Source: Clarireedia homoeocarpa
Lineage: Eukaryota; Ascomycota; Leotiomycetes; Helotiales; Rutstroemiaceae
DNA length: 64,000 nucleotides
NCBI GenBank assembly: GCA_001465935.1
Contig: LNKV01000007.1
Location: 496,001-560,000, forward strand
Direction of reading: 5' to 3'
The position numbers and the translations under genes were made by a program. The notes below the pieces were generated by a model that saw nothing but the letters and a program-made list of their open reading frames with translations, was not told the DNA's origin and made no database searches. Below are positions 22,870 through 32,553 of this stretch, piece after piece; the stretch's first letter is position 1, and each line of letters begins with the position of its first letter.

Positions 22870-24697
22870 GAGGGAGATGGGGGTCATAGAAGGAGAAAAG
22901 GGTTATTTAATGTGGTTATGTGGCGGTTGGGTTGGAGTGGTATGGCATGGCATGGCATGGCAATTTATGGATGGGAAATGGGAAATAGAAATGGGCATGG
23001 AAATGGATGAACCATGTGGTGGGTACGGTATGGTATGGATGGGATGGCATAGCATGGCATTGATAGGAGGGGATGGATGCATGGGCGGATCGATCAATAA
23101 AACTTTTACTACAGTACATAAGTTATGCCACATACATAATAATGGCATGTCTGGCTCGTCGCTAGTTGCTAGTAGATGATTAGCAAGCACAATTACCTAG
23201 AATTTTATTCAATGAGAGCTTTTCACAACAATGAAGATTTAAATAAGTGAATACCCTGAATATATTATATTATATTATATTATATACTTTTACTGCTTTA
23301 AGTTTGGGTTTGGGGATTCGCGGTGTTTGAATGTGGTGTTATGTTGTTATGTTATTATGGTTCTTCTGTGTTTGCTTTGCTTTTGCTCTTGCTTTTTGCT
23401 TTTGCTTTAGGGACGGGCATGATAAGGGATAGATAGCTGGATTTATGGATTGATTGATTGATTGATTGATTGATGATAGTAAGTAGGAGGGTGAGTAGTT
23501 GGGCGAGTAGTAGGGTGAGTGTAAGTGCAAGTGTATATAAAATATCAAGGCCATACACACACACACACACACACACATGTGAGATAGATGTAAAGTACGA
23601 CCGAGTGAGTAGGAGAGTCTGTCTGTCTATCTATCTAGGAAGTAGGGAGGGTGATTGATTGTGTGGATGGTATGTAAGATTGGAAAGGGGTATGTATGTA
23701 TGTATGGGCATGGAATCAAAATCGATTAAGAGCCGGTCACGTGAACGAAAATGCTGTGTTGAGTTTGGAATTGAGGAGGGTACTGTAAGAGTACGGAGGG
23801 AGTTTGTTTATTTGTACTGTAGAGATGGGCTGGTTGGTTGGTTGGTTGGTTGGTTGGGTGAAGATCACTTGAGGGGAACTAAGCGAGGGGAGAGGGGAGA
23901 GGGGAGAGGGGGGCAATGTTTGGATTGCCTGGCTATAAGACGGGGGTTTGGAAGTCATTGGCTGTGTAGTGTAGTGCAGTGTAGTGCTCTTCGAATGGGT
24001 TGGGTTGTAGCTTTGGCCTTGCTGTAGGTGTAGAGTAGAGTTCGAAATATTCACTTAACTTGGTGTTTACTTAGAACTACTTCATTCAAGGCACTACTCG
24101 TATTACTGAGCCGGATTAGGTAGGTCCTGCTATGTAATGTAAAAGCTACGTCTGGTCACTTGGATTGGGCGTCCAGGCTGCGGGCAAGGACGGAAAGCAA
24201 AATTGGAAAAGCGATATGAGGGGTCCCTCAACACGGGTTACCCAGGAGTTAGATTCATTGATTATCAGGACGCAAAGCATAGGCTGTGACACCACCGCGG
24301 TCTAAGTTGCTGTTCAACTTTTTGCTTCGGCTGTCGGTTCCTAACTGTGCTAAAATAACGACAGTGATAGGAGGTTGTAGACATCGCGGTGTGAGATGAA
24401 ATATTTGTAAATATCTCTCTTCAGATGCCTGCAAGGTTAGAGGTCTGAATCTCCGACTTCGGGCGATATTTGCACTGCACCTACTTGTTTGAACAAAATA
24501 CGAAGGGCAGAAAAAACAAAAGCTGAATCCTCAACTGGATCCTCTCAGTTACATTCCAGGGATACAGGAGCAGTGGAGAGAGACACGAGAACTAAAAGGT
24601 GAATGTAGCAGATAAGAAACTTTCACTAAGACCAGATGTCCGAAACATGTTTGCAGGAGGGGTTTTCCGATTCTTGCCCGACTGCTCGGGCTATCAT
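22870..24697. other. Convergent 3' region, 1.8 kb, repeat-rich
   Basis: Contains GGCATGGCAT repeats near 22940-23060, a TATAT run near 23266-23286, a (CA)n run at about 23550-23577 and a (GGTT)n run at about 23826-23858. Frames in it are low-complexity products. No gene seen. Confidence 0.6.
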
Positions 24698-26194
24698 CTA
24701 AAAGGTTATCTTCTTTCCCTTACTCTCCACAATACCACCCGTCAACCTAGGTGCATACGACGACCTGTACTCTACTTTCTTCGGTATCACTTTATGCTCG
24801 CGGGCCGGCGCAGAGCGAACTGGCACGTCTCCCGCGTCGGCTCCAGCTCCAGCCTCCTCAAGCCCACCACCGGCATTATTCTTGGTGCCATCCTTTCCAT
24901 ATCGCTTCTTGTACCGAACTTGCGAATCTTCCGCAAATTCCATACGTAAGGGTCGCCCTTGTATCTTATTGACCCACCATTTCTTCATCACGGTTTTCTT
25001 GGGCTTTTCCTTCTTCTCGCTTTCGTCTCCCGATTCGGCATCACTGTCATCAGCTTCCGATTCCGATTCCGATTCCGACTCGTCGGACACCTCCTCTTTA
25101 ATGTAAACGTAACCCTTCACAGCACTAGTTGCAGCTTCGACAGTTTCGAATGTAACCCATGCAAAGCCCTTGCATTTGCCTGAATCCTCAAATGTAGCAA
25201 CATGAACGTGTTCAATAGTACCGCATTTTTCAAAATGTTCCTTGAGTGTCTCCTCAGTGGCATCGAACCGTAAATTACCAACGAATATCTTCTTGCTAGG
25301 TGGTTTTCCATCAATCTTTGCCTCCTCCTTCGCTGGTCGTCCCTCGAAAGATTTACTGTCTTTGATAAGCAGTCGTCGACCAGTAAGTAACTGCTCAGAT
25401 AACTCAATCGCAAGCTTGACCTGATCCGCGTTCTGAAAATCTACATATGCAAACCCCTTGTTGTGAACCGGTTTGCTAAACTTCTTCTCTACCTTATTCG
25501 CAGGCTTGTTATCGTTTGGGCCAGGCATATGCACTCTCGTGATGTTCTCTTCAGTAAGATCTGATTTCTCCACAAGCCAATTGCATAGCTCTACCTTCGA
25601 TACGCTCCATGGTAGGTTGCCAATCCAAACACCATGACCAGATCGCTTTTCGACCTCGGCTTTCTTTTCTTTCTTCGCTTCGGGCTCAGGAGATGAGTCT
25701 GCGCCTGATTTTGAAGGAGGAAGTGGTTTCCCTTTCTTGAGACGACGTAGGGCCTTTTTCGAAGGTGGTTCCGGTGCTGTGATATCTACTTCGATCTCAT
25801 CGACTGATAATCTCCTCTTTTTGCTGGGTAATGCGCCATCGACTTCGCCTTCTCCACCGGATTCTTGGTTGGCATCATCGACCTGCTCCGATACAACCAC
25901 CGCAGTTTCTCTAGTGCGCTTCTCCTTCTTCGAACGGGTTTCTTCCTTAGAGTTCTTAGAGGATGTTTCTTCATCTAACGGTTCATCTTCTTTCGAACGT
26001 TTCTCCTTCTTCAGGCGTTTCTCCTCCTTCGAACGCTTTTTCTTTGGTTCTGGCTCAGTGGCTGTTTCGCTGTCTTTGGTCTCAGGGTCTGCAATTGCCG
26101 CAGAATCAGGAATTGATTCTTCAGATAAGACATCGGCCTTTCTCTTCTTGTCCTTGGATACCTTCATACTGGTTGTGTCTGCAATGAAGGGCAT
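24698..26194 (-). CDS. NOP13: Nucleolar RRM protein Nop13
   Basis: A single exon of 498 residues. The first 180 residues are strongly charged, with repeated KKEKRSKEE-type blocks and basic nucleolar-localisation clusters. RRM1 spans about 188-280 (RNP2 VWIGNL at 189-194, RNP1 KGFAYVDF at 246-253). RRM2 starts at 302 (RNP2 IFVGNL, RNP1 KGFAWVTF at 342-349) and is interrupted by an acidic Ser/Glu insertion (about 367-397) before its last strand (GRPLRMEF). The order and lengths fit yeast Nop13, a pre-ribosome-associated protein of the nucleolus. A divergent promoter of 422 bp is shared with IEC3. The ATG at 26194 is the first in frame; a second at residue 10 is possible. Confidence 0.9.
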   Translation of the reverse strand: MPFIADTTSMKVSKDKKRKADVLSEESIPDSAAIADPETKDSETATEPEPKKKRSKEEKRLKKEKRSKEDEPLDEETSSKNSKEETRSKKEKRTRETAVVVSEQVDDANQESGGEGEVDGALPSKKRRLSVDEIEVDITAPEPPSKKALRRLKKGKPLPPSKSGADSSPEPEAKKEKKAEVEKRSGHGVWIGNLPWSVSKVELCNWLVEKSDLTEENITRVHMPGPNDNKPANKVEKKFSKPVHNKGFAYVDFQNADQVKLAIELSEQLLTGRRLLIKDSKSFEGRPAKEEAKIDGKPPSKKIFVGNLRFDATEETLKEHFEKCGTIEHVHVATFEDSGKCKGFAWVTFETVEAATSAVKGYVYIKEEVSDESESESESEADDSDAESGDESEKKEKPKKTVMKKWWVNKIQGRPLRMEFAEDSQVRYKKRYGKDGTKNNAGGGLEEAGAGADAGDVPVRSAPAREHKVIPKKVEYRSSYAPRLTGGIVESKGKKITF

Positions 26195-26616
26195 CTTTGT
26201 ATAGAGCAGAAGCAGTTCGTCTCACTCTACATTGACCAAAATCTAAAAATTCTTATCGAGGAAAGTTTCTGCCGGCGATAGAGCTAATTTACCCCGGGAC
26301 TAACTTGTCGTGGCATAGACCAGCCTACCTTCTGCTCATTGGATGCTATTCTCACACCAAATCTGTTTAAAATTCTGATTTCATTACCTCAGCCTCAAGC
26401 TATTCAGCCTCATGAGATTCTTCCAGTTCCGAGCTCATCGCAAGCAGTTGAATGTGAATGCTAAAATGTTTGAAATGAATTGATGTTCCTCCTCCAACCC
26501 AACCCAACCTTCTTTTCCTCCTGCTATTATAGTTGAACTTCTCAACTACCACTCCTTTTCCATCTTACAATTCTTTTCTCCTACTTTAATAACATACAAA
26601 TTTCACATTCACAATC
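26195..26616. promoter_or_regulatory. Shared divergent promoter NOP13/IEC3
   Basis: A 422-bp gap between two divergent start codons. It contains CCAACCCAACC and pyrimidine-rich stretches ahead of IEC3. No specific operator is identified. Confidence 0.5.
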
Positions 26617-27987
26617 ATGGATAGCATCGATGGGGATAGCTTGGGCACTCCCGCCGAACATCCAGAAGATGTTCCTCAAGGCGAAAGTAATGCAACAAAG
26701 CAGCCTTACAGATCATACAGGTGTGTCAGCTCTCAGTGTTGTTCCTTAATTCATTGCAGGTTATTCGCGCCTTGATGGGCAACGAGCAATTGTTCATTGG
26801 TGATGTAAACCCTCCACACAAGTGTTTTCAATCCAACAATTCGCGCGAATGCAAATCCTCTTTCTTCGCAACAACCTTTCGAGCGACAGCTAATATGAGC
26901 AAAATCAGGAAGAAGTATCGGAAGATTCGAGTTAAGTTTGATGAGATAATGCGCCAGAGCAATGCATTATTTGTGGAGGAGCAAAAGGCAGACCAGACTG
27001 CAAAGAGGTTGGCCCAGGAGAATGAGTTAGCAACACCTCAATCGAACCATTCGCGATCATATCATCCTAACATAGTGCAGTCGATTATTGGACCTCCTTC
27101 TCGATGTGAACAATTCGGCGCAAATCCCGGTCGACAAGCGCATCGATTTAAAAACCAAATCACCATCCCTCGCCGAAGTCCCACCTCTTGTCTCAGAAGA
27201 TCTTGCTGAAGCGGCTGAACTTACAGCACCAGAAGGCCAAGCCGTATATAAAGAAATACAGGGCTTACTGAAAGAAAGGGAATACCGCGCGGGCGCTCCT
27301 CCATCAAAATCACTAGCACACCTTGTATCTACCGTGCCCCATATCTCCCTAGAAAGCTCCCAGGTCTCAAACGCCCTCCTCGCATCGCTCGAACCTCCCA
27401 AAGGCAAAACTACACCTATATCATATCTATCTATGGATCAGATCGACGAATACTTACATGAAGTCGATGCAGCAATTGGTTATGCCCCTGCGTTGGGAAC
27501 TTTCGTTAACCCCATCACGCCTCAAGAAGTTGCACTCAAAAACCCACACAGCGCCCTCAATTGGCTCCGAACAAACGAAGCTCGAATGACGCTCTTACCA
27601 GACGGGGAAGCAGGTCAGCATTCCAGCGCCGCCAAATCTAGCCACCCCCGCGCACCAGGAAAACGCGCTGTGGTCCCCACACCAAACAGTGTTCCAGAGT
27701 CACTCGAAATTGTCGAAGAAGTCGGCACAGGTCACGATGTCAGTGTTGGCGCTTCGTCAGCCACGAAAGGTAAACGCAAGCGCGATGGCGACGATGATGG
27801 TGGGTACACGCCGAAATCAGGAAACCCGGTGAATAAGACTAAACGATCGAGACCGTCGAAGAGGAAGTCGGAGACTTCGGGAGATACTCCTGCGTCAAGC
27901 AGCTCGAGGAGAAGTAGACCTAAGCCGAGAAATTCATCACCTACCCCCTCGGGACCGGCGCCTCATCCTTTTGGACCAATTTCTTGA
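26617..27987 (+). CDS. IEC3: INO80 complex subunit Iec3
   Basis: Three exons (26617-26720, 26909-27025, 27081-27987) encode 375 residues. The Iec3 N-terminal signature is assembled across both introns: YRSYRKKYRKIRVKFDEIM, then QSNALFVEEQKA and the leucine-rich LLDLLLDVN, a coiled coil. The middle holds a SYLSMDQIDEYLHEVD helix. The last 120 residues are basic and Ser/Pro-rich with KRKR and KKTKR-like clusters that should direct it to the nucleus. Iec3 is a fungal-specific subunit of the INO80 chromatin remodeller. The second intron (27026-27080) starts GTTAGC, a weak donor, but splicing there restores the family reading frame. Confidence 0.88.
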
Positions 27988-28853
27988 ATCTTTGGTTCTG
28001 GGTTGCTGGGAGGGGGGAAGGATGGATGAATTGCTTGATTAGTCAACGGAGGAGACTACACAGATGTGATGAATGGACGGATGGAAAGGTTTCACTTTCA
28101 CAAGTTTGAACTTCAAATGGCGTTTTATGGGTTTTCTTTACCGAGGATGGGGGAATGTTGGAAAATAGCGGTCAGATACCTTACTTGCTCTGGATGCATG
28201 GATGGATGGTTTATCTGGATTTGAATTGAATGCCATGAAATCGAGTTTCAGTTAGGAAGGAATGAATCAGAGATGGAAAGATAAAGGCAGTGCGGCGCAG
28301 TAATACTATACTATATTATATGTACGATACATACGAAACAAGACCAGGAGGGGATGAGAGCAAAAGGAGGATGGGGTAGGGGGTGTGAGGAGGAGGAGGG
28401 AGGTTGCCGAAAGGGAAAGAGTCGAAATTCCGGGTCGTTTATGTTGAGATTCTTTTATCTTATATCATATCATATTATTTTATACCATACATACATACAT
28501 CCACCATCTTTGGAAGGACTGACTTATTTGGTACATCTTATCTTATCTTGTCTTATATTAAGTGAATGAGTTTGTTGTGCTTTGCTTTGCTATGCTATGC
28601 TGTGCTGTGGTGATTTTATGTTCTTGTTCTTGTTCTTGTCAATCAATACACTTGGATCTTTAGATTTCAAATGCTACATCTAAATCTTTCTCTCCTAGGC
28701 CAGCTAGCAGCTCTCACTGACTGGCTAGTATATCTAACTTTCATCTGTCATCACATCACATCACATCAGTAATCATCATACCCAGTCTAGTCACGCAAAT
28801 CTTCCCCTCCCCCTCCCTCCCCCAAAACTTCCTCTAGAAAGCCAAATCACGCT
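27988..28853. other. Convergent 3' region
   Basis: 3' flanks of IEC3 and the isocitrate dehydrogenase with simple repeats (TATCTTATCTT, CTATGCTATGCTGTGCTGTG, TTCTTGTTCTTG). No gene seen. Confidence 0.6.
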
Positions 28854-30484
28854 CTACAACTTCTCCTTCAACAACCCCCTCATCCTCCTCTCCACCGCTT
28901 CCATATACTCTCCCGTCGTAACGTAATCCTCCTTCCCCGTCTTTCCACACGCCAGCGCTAAATCCTTCGTCATGATCCCATCCTTATCCACCACATCCAC
29001 ACACGCCTGCTCCAAGCTCTCCGCAAACGCCACCACCTCGGGCGTCTCATCCAGAGTCCCGCGCTGCACGAGTCCGCGCGTCCATGCGAAGATCGATGCG
29101 ATCGGGTTGGTGGAGGTCGGGTTGCCTTTTTGGTGCTCGCGGTAGTGTCGCGTGACGGTTCCGTGAGCGGCTTCCGATTCGAAGGTTTTGCCGTCGGGGG
29201 TGATGAGCACGGAGGTCATGAGGCCGAGAGAGCCGAAGCCTTGGGCTACAATGTCGGATTGGACGTCGCCGTCGTAGTCTGTGAAGGGGTGGGGGTTAGT
29301 TGGGGGGGTGTTTTTTTTTTTTTTTGGCGGGGTTGGAGAGGAATTTTAAAGGAATGGGAAGGAGAAATTGGAAGAGAAAGAAAAAGCGGGAAAACAACAT
29401 ACTCTTCAAAGCCATAATATAACCCCCCGAACTCTTCATCATCTGCGCAACCATATCATCAATCAAACGATGTTCATACCATATCCCCTTCGCGTCAAAC
29501 TCCTTCTTATAGTCCTTCTCGAAAATCTCCTGGAAGATATCCTTAAACCGCCCATCGTATTTCTTCAAGATCGTATTCTTGGTACTCATATACAATGGCA
29601 GCTCCTTACTCAACGCCAGCTTGAAACTCGCGTGCGCAAAACCGGAAATCGATTCGTCGGTGTTATACTGTGTTTGAGCGACGCCGCCGCCGTTTTTGAA
29701 CTCGAACACGGTGATCTCGCTGGGTGAGCCGCCTTCGGGGGTGAATACCATGCTCAGTTTGCCGGGACCTTTGATCACGGTGTCTTTGGCGCGGTATTGG
29801 TCGCCGAAGGCGTGGCGGCCAATGATGATGGGTTTTTTCCAGCCGGGCACCAGGCGTGGGATGCGCGGGATTACAATGGGTTCGCGGAAGACGGTGCCGC
29901 CGAGGTAGTTGCGGATTGTGCCATTGGGGGAGAGCCACACTGGGGGGTTGTTTGTGTTAGCAGTTTTCTTTGGCTTTTGCGTTTGCTTTTACGTTTGCTT
30001 TTGCTTTTCTGTAGGAGGGGAACGCTGAAGATGAAGGAAGATATGTCTAGCTATGTGGTAAGATGTATCAAATCTAACTGAACAACTCACTCTGCTTAAG
30101 ATGAAACTCCTTAACTCTGGCCTCATCCGGCGTAATGGTTGCGCACTTCACACCCACCGAATACTTCTTAATAGCCTCCGCAGCATCAAGCGTGACCTGA
30201 TCATTCGTCTCGTCTCTATACGGCAGACCCAGATCATAGTATTTCAAATCAATATCCAGATACGGATGGATGAATTTATCCTTGATGTCCTTCCAGATAA
30301 TCCTAGTCATTTCGTCGCCATCGAGCTCGACGACGGGATTCTTGACTTTGATTTTTTTGAAGGAAGTGGAGGAAGCCATGGTGCGGGTAAAGCTGCTGCC
30401 GAAGAGGGGTGTGTATCGGTATCTGGTGGTGGTTGCGAGACGTCGTGCGCTAGAGAGGGTGCGTGTGCTTGTGCTTGCGTTCAT
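28854..30484 (-). CDS. IDP1: NADP-dependent isocitrate dehydrogenase, two possible starts
   Basis: Three exons (30484-30091, 29939-29403, 29278-28854) give 451 residues. It converts isocitrate and NADP+ to 2-oxoglutarate, CO2 and NADPH. Family motifs are intact: VELDGDEMTRIIW near the N-terminus, PNGTIRNYLGGTVFREPI for substrate binding, YDGRFKDIFQEIF, YDGDVQSDIVAQGFGSLGLM with the metal-binding Asp residues, and EAAHGTVTRHYR with NPIASIFAW for NADP binding. The first 35 residues are rich in Arg, Ser and Thr and free of acids, a typical mitochondrial presequence; Met36 (codon 30379-30377) would give a cytosolic form. The frame is also open upstream to another ATG at 30583, less likely to be used. 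The protein ends EKL, not a canonical peroxisomal signal. Confidence 0.95.
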
Positions 30485-31277
30485 GGTGGTGGGAGGGGAA
30501 GGGAAGAGAAGGGCAGAGGTATAAAAGAGGCTGTCGAGTGGAGAGGGCTTGCGTGTGCGGTGCGGTGCGGTGCGGTGCAGCAATGTGCTGTGTCGTAAGA
30601 GCTGTGCTGCTATGCGGCGACGAAAATACCGAGGACGCAGGGCGGGGAAATGGAAGGATGGATGATCAAAGGCGGGGGGCGTCTTTCGTACGATGCTGTC
30701 TCGGGAATAATAAGTATTGTTGATAGCAAAATCTGCTCACCCTCACCCTCACCCACCCCTCTCCGATATTAGAAATAGAACTATGTAATAGAATCAATTC
30801 AGGCACAATGCAGCACAATTCCTCACATCGGACCACGAGCGATGCGAGAACGGAGGGCGGAGAGAGGGCCAAGAGAGGGCGGAGAGAGGCACGCGAGAGG
30901 GCCTGCAGGTGCAGTGCAGGCTGCTGCGAGCTGCGAGCTGCACCAAGGGACGGGCAAAATGAAATGTGGGCGGTCGCTAAGAATTGTGCCGAAAGTGGGT
31001 GTGGCGTGGGGTGGCGTCGGTGGCCTGCAAATGAAATAGAACCTCACAGCACACTTCTACACTTCTCTCAATGCGTCACCTTTTTCTTGATAGAAATCTA
31101 AACATGAGATAAATCTTGATAGAAATCTAAACATGAGATAAATCTTGATAGAAATCTAAACATGAGATAAATCTTGATAGAAATCTAAACATGAGATAAA
31201 TCTTAATAGAAATCTAAACATGAGATAAATACATTAAACAGTACAAAGAGTCTGTAGAGAAATGATTCCACATCCAC
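30485..31277. other. Intergenic, with minisatellite
   Basis: Promoter of the isocitrate dehydrogenase gene and 3' flank of the secreted protein. A run of GCGGTGCGGT lies just upstream of the IDP start. The 29-bp minisatellite is listed separately. Confidence 0.6.
31085..31229. repeat. 29-bp minisatellite, five copies
   Basis: Five contiguous copies of a 29-mer starting TCTTGATAGAAATCTAAACA. Copies 1-4 are identical; copy 5 differs by one base (G to A at its fifth position). It starts 48 bp past the secreted-protein stop codon, so it probably lies in that gene's 3' UTR or terminator. Confidence 0.95.
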
Positions 31278-32553
31278 CTAAGCCCCATAACCGCCATTGT
31301 TACCGCCTGCATAGCTACCAGCTGGACATCCTCCAATATCGCAGATCGGGGGATACTGAGCCGCATATGAGTCGGCAATGTAAGAGTAGGCCTGGCTGAC
31401 ACTCCAGTAATCGCTTCCTCTGTACTGTCCGACATTTGTCGCGTAATTCGGAGCCCATGATTCCGTATACATGGAACAGTAGATACCTTGAGGCTGAGCA
31501 TTATCGCTGAGAACGTAGACGACCACCTGGTTGCAGATAGCTGCTTTGCCGGTTGCTGGAGGATGTTCGGCGTTGTATTTGCTTTGGGCGGTACATGCCG
31601 CGGTGCAGGAGAGGACACCTTGCTGGTAGGTTTGCGCAACATCAAATGAGAAGAACTTGTAGCCCATGTAGGTGTCGGTCTTGGTGACAGGGTCGAGAGG
31701 TGCGTTGATGGCGCCAGGGAGTTCCGTGGGGCCTTGAAATCCGTCGACTTCGCATGGAGGAGCATTTTTGTTGTAGCCGTTGGACCCGGCGATCACAACT
31801 TGGAATTGTTCTGTTGGAATGTTAGTAGCTTTTTAATTCATGGTAAAAACATCCTCATCATACCTCTCCATTGACCAGTATTTGTGGCTGTCTCTGGACC
31901 AATCTTCACGCCCCATCTAACACACTTGTAGTTCGTGATAGATGGAGGATTTGGACAGTCAGTACCCGGATCGACAGATGGATCGCGCTCAAAGTAGATG
32001 TTGAAGGCCACACATCCATTCAATTCATCACAATATTGAGCACATTTAACCGTGTCATAAGACTGAAGTGTCTTAAGGCCAAGGTAAGAGACAGTCTGAG
32101 AGGACCCTTGCAAGTCCGAGAAAGCAAGGGAGTATCCTGGAGGGGTAGAAGCTGCATCTGCAATGCCAGAATATGTTCCGTCTTTCAAGAATGCATCAGC
32201 AGTGTCAGGACTGGAACATCATTAGTATCTTGTATACATATAAATGATCTTTGAACTTACCTTGTAACTGGTCCATAACCATCAGGTTGCGCAGCGCAGT
32301 TACCACGCTTTCTCTTGGCGCTAATAACCTCTAAAAAATCCCTCTTCTCGGCGGTTGAAGTAACAACTGCGGCGGCAAGAGAAGCGGCGGCGGCGGATGG
32401 TTGAATGGTGGGAGTGTCAACCTGAACAGCCACAGGGGGTTTGATAACTGCCGCGTCTGGAAGAGCATCAATGGCATTGAGATCCATTGATTGGGGACGT
32501 GGAGCCGCGGCGGCCAGAGCAACCAAGGTAGCAGCAATAATTGTTGAACGCAT
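31278..32553 (-). CDS. Secreted protein with PAN/apple-like cysteine module
   Basis: Three exons (32553-32261, 32210-31864, 31810-31278) encode 390 residues. The start at 32553 is chosen because it begins a clean signal peptide (MRSTIIAATLVALAAAAPRP); the frame is open further upstream but would bury it. After an Ala/Val/Pro-rich propeptide-like stretch comes a Lys-Arg-rich site (KRKRG) that could be cut by a Kex2-type protease, then GNCAAQPDGYGPVTS and a Cys-rich module (CAQYCDELNGCVAFNIYFERDP...CPNPP...KCVRWG) resembling a PAN/apple fold. The C-terminal half has QFQVVIAGSNGYNKN and ends GGNNGGYGA. This is a widespread family of uncharacterised proteins secreted by ascomycetes; its function is unknown to me. 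Confidence 0.85.

Noticed and set aside
31085..31229. CRISPR-like array
   Set aside because: The 29-bp units are contiguous with no spacers and lie in a eukaryotic 3' flank. It is a minisatellite.
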